Assembly (NCBI GenBank): GCA_023079485.1
Contig: CM041084.1
Span: 33,764,609 to 33,828,608, forward strand
Source of the DNA: Archilochus colubris
Lineage: Eukaryota; Chordata; Aves; Apodiformes; Trochilidae
Length of the DNA stretch: 64,000 nt
Direction of reading: 5' to 3'
A model generated the notes under the pieces. That model did no database searches, was not told the DNA's origin, and was given only the letters and a program-made list of their open reading frames with translations. Shown piece by piece: positions 24,619 to 38,700 of this stretch (position 1 is its first letter; every line of letters starts with the position of its first letter). The position numbers and the translations under genes were made by a program.

Positions 24619-27600
24619 GCCTTTTCAAATCAAACCTTTGCAATGTTTAGAAGTCCTATTGCGTCCAAAGGCTTTGGATTCAAGAATGAACATCAGTATA
24701 ACACAATTTCCCAGAAATTCTGGTGAGCTGTTGGTGGGTACTGGCTGTTTCAGGATCATATCCCAGTGTGACTCACATGATGATGTCACAGTTAATCATA
24801 ATACTCTTACTACACACAATGCTAGGACAGTTTTAAGTGGTCAGGACTCATACACCCAGACAGAGGGTAAGGGTAGTGCTATAAGAGCTGCAAATAAACT
24901 GATAATTTTTAGTTGAGATCTCACTTAAAAAGGAAAAAAACAAAAACTTTGCCCTTCAGAATCATCTTCTTCATAATGGTCATCAAGACAGCACACCCCC
25001 TTCCCTCCTCTTCCTCACTGTTACAGCTTGCAGATGGAAGAAGTTAGTCCTGTTTCTATGTCCACAGAGAGTGAAGAAGGTAAATCAGAGCTACCCTGTG
25101 GGATCTGAATACTCTTTGCTACATTTGGTTTCCTCATGATCTAAAACATGCAAACAAATGTGATGATGCAATCACAGATCTCTCCTTATCCAGCTACTGC
25201 ATACTCAACACTACAGAGGGGAGGACGATCATCCTGAGCTTGCAAAACAAGCAGACTGCCATGGTGGAGATGTTCAAGCCCAGGACTGCTCAACAACATT
25301 CCCCAGTTGCACATCAGCTTAAAAAAACTGACAATAACACCTATACCTTGGCCAAATGCCTCACTGCTGACAAGGCCACAATGGGAAAAGGTAGCAGAAC
25401 AGAATCAGTTCTAACCACTCCTCGTTATCACACAATTATGGAAAAACATTGATAATAACATTCAGCTTATATTCACATTTGTCTCATTTGGTTAAGCTGT
25501 ACTGGAAAAAGCCAACCACCTTTCCCAGAACATGAGACATCATGCTTCTGTGCTTCCATCACTTGTATTTCAGCAGACTTTATCAAAAGTGGTCAAACTT
25601 ACTTGACAGATGAGGCACATACTGGCTTAACCACATATTGAAACCCCCACATTAATTCTGCTATTCTTTACATGTATCAGAACAAGGTACTGGTTATATC
25701 TGCTTTTCCCCTCAATCTTTTCCCACTTTTGTCTCAAGATGTTTATGCTGCTCTTAATCAGCACAGGAGGTGGGGATGGTAATTTAAACTCCTGGTCTTC
25801 CTCATCAACATTAGCAGTGGTTAGGGAAAAAAAAAAAAGACTAGGACAGAAAGCATCTCCAGATCCACAGTATTTTAAAATTTGAGAAGACATCTGCTTT
25901 GATGGATTGGGAGAATCCCATTTCAGTACGGTGGGACTCTGAGGACCCTGAAACACACTAGTGAACCTCTTAGTCAGGAACCACCCTCCAAACCCTTTGC
26001 TGTTTTAAAAAGTAAAGATAAAGCAACATAGTTTGGTTTAGATATTGCTGGGAAAAGGAGGCAACTGTTAATTTGAAATATTACTGGGTTAAGGAGAAAT
26101 CTGGTGAAATTAAATGGGGGGGAGGTCAGCCATAGGCTGTCTGGTCTCCCGGGAAGGATGAAAGGCTTTTCTCAGTTGAACTTCACAAAACTAGGCCAAC
26201 CAAAGACAATCCACGTCCCCAGTAATGCCTTGCCACACTATTTATGTGATAATGAGGAAAGAAATATATGAGCAAGTTTCATACCATCCATTAACTGAAA
26301 TTATTTGATGAACAGCCTTGAGCACTTTCACATACCATTCTTTGTAGTGTGAGGGAGACAAGTATTCTGCAGCTCTGTACAAACCTCTCTTGCTTCACAG
26401 AAGCCATCAAGCACTTTTTTTTCTTTAGAGATCTTCCATTACAATTTTAGCAAACCCTAAATAGAAACGTCAGTGTGAAATAGCCCAAATAAAATGTGTG
26501 CATAATCACACATGTTCCTCCCCACTATTTCGATTACAGAGTATTTGCATAGTGCTAGAATATATGCTTTAACTCTCTTTTGCTTGTCTTTTCTGATTTC
26601 ACAAAAAATACCAAAAATGGGAAAGAGACAGCACAAAAATAATAATCCCCACTCAATTATTCACCCAAACCTGTCCTAACCAAATCAAACTAATTATTAA
26701 AGGGCATTTAAATTTCTGAAAGAACAGCTTCAGCCCAATATATTTTGTAGAAACAACACTCATCCAAGTTGGACTTCAACATGTTCATTCACGAGATTAA
26801 GCCTTACAAAGAAATTCAGTATTTATTTGAAGTATCAGTCTCATTCAGATTTATCTACTGAAAGTTTTTCCTATGTCCTAAACACAGTATCTAGAACACA
26901 CTGATGAGCACCTTAGAGAGGCGGGGCAGAATCAGATTTCTGTATCATTAGTCTTGGGATTAAATTATTGCCAGTACTTTAATTTCCATTACTGAACCTG
27001 TTTTCTCAAGATGTAAAAATATTATCACCACAAACTCAGCTACAGCGAACCACATTTTCCTGAAAATGTTCATTTTCATCGGCTATAGCAGACATTATTA
27101 GAATGCACATGTGCCTTAAAAAAAAATTAAAAGATTTTGCATTGCATTTCTGACTTGTTGCTGAAAAAACCTCAAATACAACATGCAGTCATACTCATTG
27201 CTATCAGTAGACTCAAGGCTGCAACCTTAAGAAATTTGTTCAATGTGAGCAAGAACCTGGTGTGTTTAATTGCCTGCTCTTCACACATTCTTAAAAGATA
27301 CAGTAAGACAATAAAATATCCACCCAAGTAGATATTTTGTGCTCCTTGCATGGAAAATTGGTTCAAAAGATTGAGTAATTTCATATTTAAACATATGTAA
27401 ATAGAGCAAACGGACAGTGATATGCCATATAATCTATTATCAGTCAAATGGAATAAAAATAAAGCAGCAATTACCAAACCACAAACTTGCTTACAGTGAA
27501 ACATTTATGTTTATTCACTGTTGATCAATACAAGCAGTTTTAGAAGTACTGGAATGAACTGAGTATCTCTCTTAATTTCAGGAACATACAGACAAAAACA

Positions 27601-27969
27601 TCAGCATGAATTATCTTTCATATTTAGATTAACACAAATCCTATACACTGGATACCTACCTGCTTCACATTTACTTAGTATGTTACACATTGATAAGGGA
27701 TTTAATATATTTATTTCAATATTTTCTGTACAGAAAATAGTTCTTTTTATTCTGTGGTTTGGTTTTTTTTTTTCTTCTCCTTCACTCTCTCAGTACTATG
27801 CTTAGACTTACTGTACTGCATTTACTTTTCATGGAGCAAAGTCATCTTTAATTTACATTTTGAAAAACTAAAACCATTTAATCAGTATTGTATGTTCCCC
27901 CAACCACAAAAATAGATTTTTACTTAGAAATGCATGTTCTGCTCTGAATCTTCCAAAGAGGAAAATAAT

Positions 27970-28133
27970 ATTTTTTTTTTTTTAGGTTTTAATTGGGGTT
28001 TTGTTTTTGTTTGTTTGTTTTTTTTAAACAATATAGTATTTTGGCCTTTCCTTTCTCAAATTTGCATAGGTCATTCAGCAAATGCAAAATCCAGAAGTGG
28101 GTTGGTTTTTTTTTTTTGGTTGTTTTTTTTTTA
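27970..28133. repeat. T-rich low-complexity cluster
   Basis: Several T runs and GTTT units within about 160 bp, with non-repetitive sequence between them. Confidence 0.75.
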
Positions 28134-28869
28134 ATTGGCAGGGAAAATGCATACTGGATAGGTAATAATAGAACAGTAATGCAATCAGGACATATTTAGG
28201 TATTTTATTGATAATGAAAATTCATTACTTATCCCCTGGACTGATGAGGGGGACTCAAGGAGAAACCCACATCATCTTTCTGCCGTTTTTAAACAAATGA
28301 CATTTCTGTGTTTAAAAGGATCAAAATTAGAGCTCACCGAAATCAACTTAAGAGAGCAACAGCATCAGAGTAAAGCATCAGAGTTTTTGCTAGTTCTCTT
28401 CCTTTGCCCTTCCATTCCATCTCCAGTTTTTCTACCATAATTTGTAGAATTTAAGTGAGCTTTTGAAAGGAGCTATAACTTATCTGCAACTTCAAAATTC
28501 TGTAATTTCCATGGAGTAGGAGGCAATAGTTAAGCAAGAGATATTTTGAGGATGTAATTATCAGGAAGACAACCAGTGTTTGGAATGGTTTTGTCACCTC
28601 TATTACAAATAAAAAAGAGTTTAAAAAGTTGTGATAACCCTCTCAAGCACATCTGACCAAAGTACTCACTATGCTGTGGTTTACCTCGACAGCAACTTAT
28701 TTTTTATCAAACTACTTCCAGAGTTTTGCCACTGGCAAAAAAGGAACATTTAGATCATGGAAAACACACACACTTACTGCCACAGTAAACTCCTGCCTTT
28801 AGTGTAATGTAGCAGTCATCAACTCAGAAATCATCCTCCCTGCACTTACTAACAGGGTTATTAGAACAT

Positions 28870-28985
28870 TTATCAGAGCCGTGGCTTTGGCCTCGGCCAT
28901 TAACGAAAAAACCAGATACTGTGTGGATTATTGCTTAATTAATTGCTGACTATAACTTCCCGAATCCTTACCTTTCAGTTCACAT
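28870..28985. promoter_or_regulatory. Candidate conserved non-coding element
   Basis: A compact stretch of complex, non-repetitive sequence with a homeodomain-type core TTAATTAATT (28935-28944) and a nearby GTGTGGATTA (28921-28930). It differs from the low-complexity flanks. The call is by look only and no alignment was possible. Confidence 0.25.
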
Positions 28986-31039
28986 CGTTGTTACTATACA
29001 AGAATAATGTAATGTCACATCCCCATAAAACATTACAGAGACCAAAATAAGAATCTTAGCAGATATCAGTAACGTGAAATACAGAGCAGTATTTGTACAT
29101 TCAAAGTATTTTTTAAGACACATAATTTAAAAATGCTCATTGAGAGTTTTTAAATTTGTGCCACATATCCAAAACCCCAGGGTTATTTTTTTTGGTATGA
29201 AATTACTGTACTGACTACAGACTGTCTCTCATGAAAGAACACTGATGGAATTTTTTCAGTAACTAATTTAACCTATCAATTATTCAATTTAAATATTTTT
29301 AATATTGTTACTTCACATTTTATGATTTACTAGAATACTCCGTAGTATCACATGAACGAAGTGCAAAAGTCTTGCAGGCAGAGTAAAAATTTAGCTTTTA
29401 TTTTAGTGGGAGTAAAGTGTGAGGGAGTTAAATTGTATTTGCCTTTTTATTTATAGAAATTGTAAGCTTTAATAAATTTCCAGTCTCCTTGGAGAACATG
29501 GAATTAAACTGCTCATAGAATAAAAATAAGGGGTCTGTATCTCCCAAGTTTGACTTGAATCTCAAAATAGTTCTTACGTGTGACTAAGTAGTGTACCAGC
29601 CCTGCTCTGGCTCCCTGCACAGGCTCCAGTATTGTCAAATTGCCTAGTTCCAGTAGGACTTTTTACTTTCAGATGTGCTTAACCTAAAATATCGTATTTT
29701 TTTCCATTACTGGTCCACCCTCTGTCTTGAAGAGCTTATTATAACTATTTATGTAAAAACAATTTACTTCAGTCAGCCCTACATAGAAACAGATCTGTGT
29801 ACACATGACATGAACTTTTACTGTTGGACTTGGCTTGGTTTTATTGATGCCTCAAGGACTTTTAGCTTTAAGAAGCAGGGAGCTGAAATGTCAGATATTT
29901 TATTCCTGCAATGTTCCATTTAAGTCCGGGTATTCTTGTGTCATTTCATACCGAGTTCTGAGAATTCAAGTCAACACCGAAAGACAGAATAATCAAGCAA
30001 AAATTTAAAAACAGATATTATCACAAAGCATTGCTTATTAAGGATGTCTAAAATGTCTAATCGGCAGAAATAATCCAATCTTTAGTATTTCACACAGAAA
30101 AACACATAACACATTAATGAACACATTTTTTAGTCACTCGGAAGTGTATCACGTACTGTCTGCAGTGGCTCCTCCAGCAACACTGACAGAAGAAGCAATC
30201 CAGAATACCCATTTAACAAAAATATAGTAAAAAAAAACTGTAGTAATACACTACGTAATAAACAAAATTAAAACTTACAGCTATTGCTTTTCTTTCAAAC
30301 ACAAAACTGAAGTAAATTACAATGCATTTACTGATTTTATTTTTAAAGAAATTCTAAATGTCTGCGATAACACTGACACAGAATATGATCCCCTCATTAC
30401 TGAAGAGTATTCAGCTAAAAAGATGCTCTCTCAATTTTAAATGTAACTGAAGATTCAGATAGAGAAGCACTTTTAAAAACTGATCTATAAATCTGTATTC
30501 AGAGGAGTGGGTGGGGTAAAATTTACGATGGCAAAGTTGCAGCAATCTTAACATTAGGAATGTGAAATGTCTGGTCTTAATAAACTAAATTTTCAGGCAT
30601 CATTGAGTTGTTTGGAAGGGCGATAGCAATTTACAAACAATCCAGCCTCACTAAAATGGTAAATTGAACATTCCCAATCCTTCTGACTCTGCTGCAATGA
30701 CTCATACATCCATAAACCAGCTGATACCAAAGATTCCTCCCGTAAAAGGCAAGAAAATTCAGGTGAAGGTAGACAGGGGAAAGTGGAAAAGTAAGATAAC
30801 CATCACTTGTGTTTTTGCTCTTTCATACAAAAGGAAGAACGACCTCTCATTGCTGTAATTACGTGCTATTTTAAAAATGCACCTTCCTACACTTCAAACT
30901 GATTTGCCTGGAGGAACAAATGACTGACAAAGTTAACAGTTCATTACCGAATCACTGTATTAGTAGTTTGGGAGGAGGGGGGAAGTACCTAAGAATCAAG
31001 AATAAGGTTCCATTGTTCATCTGTGAGGTGTAAAAGCAG

Positions 31040-31330
31040 AACACCGATTCGCATTTGGAGATTTTGTCCCCGTTAGTCTCAGGGTGTGCTGCTGCACCAG
31101 ACCCAGGCACATAGCAGTACACCCCCCGGTTTCGCTGGGTCTAACAGAAACCATCCCCTCGCCGGCAGCCTCCCTCCCACCTCCAGCTCGGAGTGATCTG
31201 ATGAAACCACCGAAACCCTGCTAGGATGCGGAAGAAAAGGACTGACATCTGAATAACTAACAATGCACTGCCTCTCAGGCTGACAGCAGGGAAGTTCCTT
31301 CAGCGCTGTTTGATCTGCTTCGCCGGCGTT
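31040..31330. promoter_or_regulatory. Moderately CpG-enriched stretch upstream of the CpG island
   Basis: Roughly a dozen CpG dinucleotides in under 300 bp (for example TCGCCGGC near 31159 and CGCCGGCG near 31321), against near absence in most of the intron. About 600 bp of AT-rich DNA separates it from the stronger island at 31935. It may be a shore or a second part of the same regulatory region. Confidence 0.4.
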
Positions 31331-31842
31331 ATTGCAGAAAGTTGTTTTTTCATTTAGGTAAGGGGGGAAAAAAACTCAACAAAACAACCCAAGGTTGCAA
31401 TGCAGGCTGCTAAGTGAGATTACAAACGCACCGTAACACAATGACTGAAGAGAAAATAGATGGTGTAATAGAGAAAGGCTTGCAAGTGGAAAAAAGTATA
31501 AATGACTAATTAATTTCCTAATGTAAAACACAGCTGTAGGAATGTTGGCAAAGTTGGCAAATATCACCTGCCTGTTTTTAAGTTTGTTAAGTGAAATCAT
31601 GCTCCTTAATTGGGTCTTAATGTACAAAAGTATGTTTTATTTACTTTTTATTACAATATCAGTATTTTAGCTTTCAGTTTGCTTGTGCAAAAGCTTTATA
31701 AATTACTTGAATCACTTAAATCTGAATACCATAATCTGCAGTTACAATGTACCAGTTTGAGTTTCAACAATTAAATGCCTTTTTTGTGGACTCCCGCTGC
31801 TATGTGAACTAGCTGTAGGCTATTAAAATAATGAGTCCGGAC

Positions 31843-31849
31843 TGAGTCA
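31843..31849. promoter_or_regulatory. AP-1 type site TGAGTCA beside the CpG island
   Basis: An exact TGAGTCA, the AP-1 consensus, about 90 bp before the CpG block. A single 7-bp match often arises by chance. Its place is the only reason to list it. Confidence 0.25.
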
Positions 31850-31934
31850 TCTGATCTCAGCCTTGGTGCAAAGCCTGAGGAAAAGGACTTAGCCCACAAT
31901 TCCTAGCCTGTTTACCAGACTAAGACCAGACTGT

Positions 31935-32300
31935 TGGAAGCATTATCCCCGACCTCCCTTCCCCCCAGCTCCCGCCGCCGACTGCACTTTGCACAGGGGG
32001 AAACGCGGTCTCACAGAGCCCTCTGCAGGCGCCACGCGAAGCGCGGCCGCCCCGACACCGCCCGGCCGGCCCGGCCCAACCCGACCCAACGCCCCTTCCT
32101 TCGTCGTCCCGCCCCGCCTCGCCTCATCTCCCGGCCTCCCCTCACCGCCCTCCCCAATTTACACCATAGCCACCCCTTCCAGAAAAGTCCGGGAAGGGCT
32201 GAGGGCGACAGTGAGGCGGGAAAGTATTGTCACGGCAGTGCGGAAACAGGGCTACGGAATTCGAGATACCCCGCGAAGATCACGCCTTTTTGAGCCGTGG
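31935..32300. promoter_or_regulatory. Intronic CpG island (possible alternative promoter)
   Basis: By hand count about 37 CpG dinucleotides fall in 370 bp, and 31951-32160 is about 70% GC, in an intron where CpG is otherwise rare. It includes GCGCGGCCGC at 32041-32050 and an E2F-like GCGGGAAA at 32216-32223. CpG islands in vertebrates usually mark promoters. This one lies about 12 kb upstream of JAZF1 exon 3 on the minus strand. It could start a shorter JAZF1 transcript or a non-coding RNA on either strand. The open frames across it (119 and 121 codons, plus strand) are Pro/Arg-rich by composition and I do not believe they are coding. No TATA box or first exon can be defined. Confidence 0.6.
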
Positions 32301-32305
32301 ATTTA

Positions 32306-32715
32306 TGGAATCACAGAATTGTCTTGGAAGAGGCCTTTAAGGTCATCAGTTTGAGTCGTTAACCGAGCACTGCCAAGTCCACCACTAAACCATGTCCCTA
32401 AGCACCACACCTACAAGTCATTTAAATCCCTCCATAGATGGTGACTCCACTTCCCTGGGCAGTCTGTTCTATCACCTGACAACTTTCAGTACAGAATTTT
32501 TTCCTAATCGCCAATCTAAACATCCCTTAATACAGCGTGGGGCTGTTCTTTTATGTTCTGTTGCTTGCTACTTGGGAGATGAGACCAAATCCCACCTGGG
32601 TACAAAAGCCCCTTTCAGATAGTTGCAGAGAGCAATACGGCTTCCCCTCAGTCTCCTTTTCTCCAGATGAAACAACCCCAGTTCCCTTGGCTGCTCCTTA
32701 CAAAGCCAGCCAGGT
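32306..32715 (-). mobile_element. CR1 LINE 3'-end fragment
   Basis: Minus-strand CR1, 5'-truncated, about 410 bp. It begins with the reversed 3' end (ATGGAATCACAGAATTGTCT), continues with the usual CCACTAAACCATGTCCC and TTTTTTCCTAATCGCCAATCT blocks, and ends in the CTCAGTCTCCTTTTCTCCAG and CCTTGGCTGCTCCTTA segments. It is more diverged than, and of a different subfamily from, the copies at 4.5 and 42.6 kb. It ends directly beside the CpG island. Confidence 0.92.
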
Positions 32716-35700
32716 GAGGCAAGGAAAGGGTACATGGTGGCCCAGGATAATCCCAACAGCCCCCTTGCCCCATGGCTCCTAGACACTACTAGCTTGCATG
32801 CCACAAAAATACCACCGAAGATTTGGACACCTCAAGAGTGCTTTAGATAATCTGGCCTCATGTAGCTCCATAAAACTGTCAGTAACAGTCATGAGAAAAA
32901 AGAAACTAAAATCTTTACATACTTCACCTTCAGAAACATATCCAGCAGCATCTGTTGTAACAGGAACAGCAAAACCAACCGAACTCTCCCATCCTCTAGA
33001 GGAATCTAGAAGCACTGGTATTCCCTTCTTACTTTCAACAATACAAAATGTATCCTTGTACAGTATCAGTGATAAAATACATATGCTTACAGGACGTGAG
33101 CACATGGTGCTCCTTAAAGCAGTATCTACCTCAGTGCTCAAATTCCAGCTGGCATCTAGGGACCGGAATATTCTGTGTTACTTTTAAGTAATTTTGTGTG
33201 CAAAGATATATTTTATCCATTTCCTTTATCTTTCTCAGTTTTGGTGCTGTATGAATACATAAAGGGAAGGTAATTAACAGTGAGCTTTCTTTAATGAATC
33301 TCCACAGATTTTGTTTAATACATTCACCTTCCTAATTTCCACTTACAACTCTTCTGGACAAGATCAGAGCTCTACCTTCTCTCTTTTCATTCCAATTGTG
33401 TTTACATACATTATCAATCCATACTTGCATCTCTTCTTTGCTCTCCAATAATTCTGCTACACCCAAGTGACATGCATACTCTGTGCACTATATATAATAT
33501 AATGGCCTTCTGACTTAGGGTTATTTTGATCTCAGCCTTCTCAGTTTCACATCTCTGCTCTGGTTTAGGTCTTCTGCCCGGATGAAGAACCCATTTCCTG
33601 AATTTAAGTAGCACTATGTTGTTGTTTGTAAATGTGTTCATAAATATATACACATACAAATTATTATATGCACTCATCTGAATTTAATATTCAGCAGACA
33701 TAAACGAATTATCAGTTTGTGATTCCTGATGGTCCTCTAAGATAGGCCCTGATGAAAGAATCTGTTTTGAAAAGAAGACCACACTATTTATACAAAGTAC
33801 GCTCCAGTTGCCAGAGTTTTAAATTTTTTAACGTGGCTTAAACTCTACAGAAGTTTGCAAACAGACTTTGAGAACACCTTAAAAGCTAACAAAGCAGAAA
33901 GCAAGAAAACAGAAATTTTACTCAGATTTTGAAATACCGTAATGAACTGTGATCAGGTCTGACATGATTTTTGAATTCCTGAGGTTGCCAATAATGAGGC
34001 ATGATCCCCATGCACACAAAACATTCCCCTGCATCCCTCTCTGCTTCTGGAAAGGCTGGCTAACAGAGGGGATATGGGAAATTCAGAATCAGCCTCCAAA
34101 CACCACTACCACTTACCTCCATTCTTTATGGTATCTTCCAATGCATATTCAAATTCCTGTTTCATTTCAACTACTTGCAAAAAGCTAATAAAATGCTTTA
34201 AATGCAAACTTCTGCTCAACCTATGTAGAACCTAAACCACACCAAAACTGTGCAAACAGCAGCCATGTTTAATAGCTGACCTGACCAACTACAGGGACAT
34301 GAAACCTTCTTGCCCTCTAAGTTAGCACAGTGGTTCCCACAAGCATATGCTTAGTGGTTCCTTCATGGTCTACAAAATTATATTAAGCAGCAGTTCATTA
34401 GAAGCCAGAGGGTAAAATTTTGTGCATTATGGTCTGAGAAAATACTGAGTGTTGGTTGACTCTGGTCTGCTGAACTGCTATACTGGAGAACCACTGTTCT
34501 GCTCTAAGGGCACAAGGCCAGGGTTTGCTCCTGCTTCTGCCCCAAGAATCAGGTATGAACCTTCATGAGGATATTTCTCAGCATCTCGTTTCACCTAAAA
34601 TCCTGACCTGGGCCAAGGGACCTCTTGGTGAGGAGCAGTCCTCTCACATCAGCAATATTCTGTAGACAGAGTTGAAAGACAGACAACAAAATAGCTTATT
34701 TTCTTGTCACAAGTATTTCACAAACTTCACTTGACATATTGGCATGGTACTGTCTTTGGATATAGGAGGACTTTTAAAAATTGCATTCACTGAGGCTATA
34801 GATACATTATACCACTCCACTCTCCTGCCCATCCTCAGAGTCTGCTTTGGCATATTTCTATCCCATAAACCACCCACTAAAAACTGAGAGACTGGAGAGA
34901 TACATGTCCTTGGTTTTTTTCCCCAAAACCTTTGTCAAGAACCAGAGGAGGCATCTTAACAACCAACAGGCCTGGAAAGCAACCTATGGACTGCTATCAG
35001 CCTAAGTCAGTAATAGCTCCCCTAGTGCTTTTCATTAATTGATCAACATCTATGGTAAAAAACTTAAGACACTCAGTATAGTGCAGCAGCAAAATGCTTT
35101 GTTTCTTGCAAGTCTTTTAGCAAGAGCTTTGAATCTACAAATAATATAATTCAAGTCCTCAAATAGGTTTTATCTGTTCCTAAGTCAAGGCCTTTGAATT
35201 TTTTTTCTTTTTTTCCCCATGTCTATTTATGGAACAAAACAATTCTAAAGGTTGTTCTGACAGAACTCAGATCATGGTTTGGAATGGATTTCTAAAACCT
35301 ATTTTCTACAAATTACAAAATACAACTATCATAAATATTTAACAATTTTGATTGGAGCTGACTTCCTAGAAACTCTGAAAGACAGTTCTAATCAGCCTTT
35401 TACAAGTAGGTGGGGACAAAGAAACATTTCAAAGACGGAAAGATTATTTTTTTGTTTTAACACTTGCAGATGCAAACGTTGTGTATTGAACTGTCTTTAA
35501 TAATTTTTTTTTCTTCAATGCTTTTGTCCTTTTTTCTGTCCAAACTAATTTTATAAGTGTTTCATTCATAAAAGCAAATTTTTACTTGAATTGCAACTCT
35601 TTCATAATAAACTCTCAGCATGTCTAAACAATATAGGAACATTTCTTTGCAACAAATTTTAATCAAGAACTTTTTAAGCTACCAGGATTTTTCTGGGACA

Positions 35701-38700
35701 TTCAGGTGGGCTTGCCCCTTGATGCCTCTATTTGTTCAGGGAAGAATTCTGAAATGATCTTTATAGTATTTTTGTCTTTGGATTGTATTTGAATGCTTAC
35801 ATATTTTCAACTACAATACTTAAAATTCTTCTCTATCCCAACATGTCCGTTGTTCTGCACAGTTGAGAGAATAACAAAATCCTGTTATGTGGGGTTCATA
35901 TCTTTTTTTAAAGGGAAAGCTAATAAATGTTCTGGATTTTTTAAAAGCACGATATGATTTAATAAAATATACATTTCAATGACTACTATGAAAATAAGAG
36001 TAATTGAAGATATTAATTTAAATGCAAACAAAAAATGTAACATTGATTTAGGTATTGTCTGAAAGCCCTATTTGCCCCTTAAAAACAGACTCAGTGAATT
36101 TTTCAATAGCTGTGGAGTAATCACTGTAAAGCTGTCAAATAGTTGACCTTACTTTCATAACTCTGATATTTTTCAGATTAAATGAAGTGGGGTAGTGCTG
36201 AACACAGTCCTGAGCTGGAGTATTCTTTATCCTAGCTATGTCAAAAGACTAAATAGATGTAATATTTTGATTTGCTTTTGCTGTAAATTATTGTAAACCA
36301 CTGTAGTCTACCAAAATGAAAAGTAAAAAAATACCGAGAAAGGTGCATTTGTGGTAAAAACAGAAACTTAGCACCAAATGTTAACACCTTCCTACCCCAG
36401 AAGTTAAGTTCTGCCCTTAGGCTGATCTGTTTTCAGGGGTGACAAAGCAGCAACTTGATGGAGCTGCTCAGCACCGTGATTATCCTCATCTCCCACTGAC
36501 ACTGGAGTGATTGAGAACGTTTGCCATGAGGTGTTCAGCAACTTGCAAAATCGAATACAAACACCAGCAAACTTCAGTGCTGCTCCAATTCTGCACACAG
36601 TGCAATGAAACCCTCAAGATCACTGCAGCACTTGAGTGGGAGCCAAGGTAAGTAGCAGAAGATGGGAGTGCTACCACAGAAGGACTTGTTACTGAGGGTG
36701 TTCACATTCTTGTCTGCAGTGACTCAAAACAGCGAGCAGCAACCTGACAGGACAAGACAAAATGTACAGGATTGGGCAGGGTAGAGAAGTGAGGAGTAGT
36801 TAAGGTGGGTGTTTCACTTACAGCAGTCTCATGATAACAGAGAAATAGGATTGGTTAAATTTCAACGACCACAATGGAAGCTCTGTATTAAGAAATAAAT
36901 AGATAGCCAAACAGCCAGTCTCATACCTCTGACCCTAAATCGTCAAGATGAGCGAGACATTGCCCCAGTTCTCTACTTAAAAATGACAGTGTGTCCATGT
37001 ATACCTCTGAACTCACTGAGAAAACTCTCTCTAGATCATGATCATTTGCTTCTCCCCATTAACTTCCCAACTGGAGGGGAGCATCACTCCTGCTTAGTCT
37101 GATCTGACATTGCACAACTGGAGAAGCACTTCAGCACCCCATGCCTCAGCACCCCAGACTTCCAAGAGAATGGGAGGTGCATAGGAGCTATCACAGTTTA
37201 TGTGGTTTGGGTCCCAGCAACATCTACAGACTGCTCCCCCATCCCCCAGAGGTATTGTTGCTCACTCTTATGCGCCAGAGTGTTATTTCAACAGTGCCAA
37301 TGCTTTCCTCATTCACACATGGGAGAGGACAGGTATTAAGAAAAATAAAATGTTAGTATCTTCAGTATAGCAGAAGAAAACCACACCGGTGTAATGATTT
37401 AATGGCAGAAATATGAACACAAAAAAACCATAAAATTAAAGCAAACTGTGACAGAAAGTAACCCAAACCCTTAAACACTAAACTCTCCTGTCCCTCAATC
37501 CACACAACTAATATAGGAATGGAGGAGGGAAGCTACTCAGAGTAATACTGGCAGTGATGAGCAGATGAGAGCTAATGGAAGAAACAGAACAGTTCAGTCA
37601 GCCATTACATCAGGCTATCAAAAACAATCTGGCCATTATCACATTAAAAATCCATTCAAGTCAACGAAACAAAAATAATTAAAAAAATAAATAGAAAATT
37701 AAAAAAAAAAACAGAACAGAGAGCTCAAGACTCAGTTTTACCAATAGATTAATATCTACCATTAGCTGGTAACAATCTCAAAATTCATGCAAGCTAAACA
37801 TTATTATCTGTATTAATTGGTTTACTATTGAGAATGCTGCCTCTCTGCCAAAATCTGGCGCTAAACCAGATAGACATGTTCTGCTGATTTCCTTTCCAAG
37901 AGTTGATGCAGTAGTTTACTTGTCTAAAGCCTTTGGCTATCGCAGCAAGTTTGATATTGGAAAATAACTCTTCATAATTTTTACCCATTAAAAAAAGGAG
38001 TCTTCTCCAGAGCACGCAAACACAACAGCCACAGAATGAAGCCTGAAAATTTATTTTAGATGTACATCTTAAAAAGCTCTTAACTTTTCCAAGAATAAAT
38101 TAATGATCCATTCACTGTGAATTATAAGCACATATAAAGGCCCTTACATTTAAATAAACAGAAGGATATTATTTAATGGATGGGAGCTGGAAATACTCTG
38201 ACTTCAAAATTAAAAAAAACAAACAACCCACAGTGTAGCTTTCAGTCAGGAAGATTTACCAAATGAAACCAAGTTTGTCTGTTGGTTTCAGTACTGGATG
38301 TTTTTCTAAAATTTATGTTCTACTTCAAATCACAAATTACTGAATTTGGGCTATACTCACTTATGAAGCAGAAAAGTATAACTTCTTTGTAGAAGTGGTG
38401 AGGGAACTTCCTTGCCTATATTAAGCCTGAAGTAAGGCTACATAACCATAAGGATACATCCTGTGCTATTAAAAACATTGTAAACCTTGATACAGGTAAC
38501 TATCAGAGACCTGTTCACAGCTTTTAGTTGAGACTGTTTCTCTAGTGCCATTTGGGAGAGCTGCTACTCCCTCAGATGAGCAGGAAATGACTGTTGTGTG
38601 GTAGGGAGAAACTTCCATGCACTAGATACAAAGATCAAATAGATCAAGATCTTTCCAAGTCCCCAACAATACCTTCATTTCCACGCAATATACATCAACT

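Larger units (their letters stand above)
22301..31030 (-). other. JAZF1: JAZF1 intron 2, unique AT-rich DNA, no gene seen
   Basis: Long non-coding stretch. Only simple tracts stand out, plus a possible conserved element at 28870-28985 (listed separately). A short direct repeat AGCATCAGAGT lies at 28361-28371 and 28374-28384. No CR1, LTR or coding frame with a recognisable product was seen. Confidence 0.65.

Noticed and set aside
31934..32354. Two overlapping 119- and 121-codon plus-strand frames rich in Pro and Arg
   Set aside because: They result from the GC-rich CpG island, where stop codons are rare. Overlap in two frames argues against either being coding.
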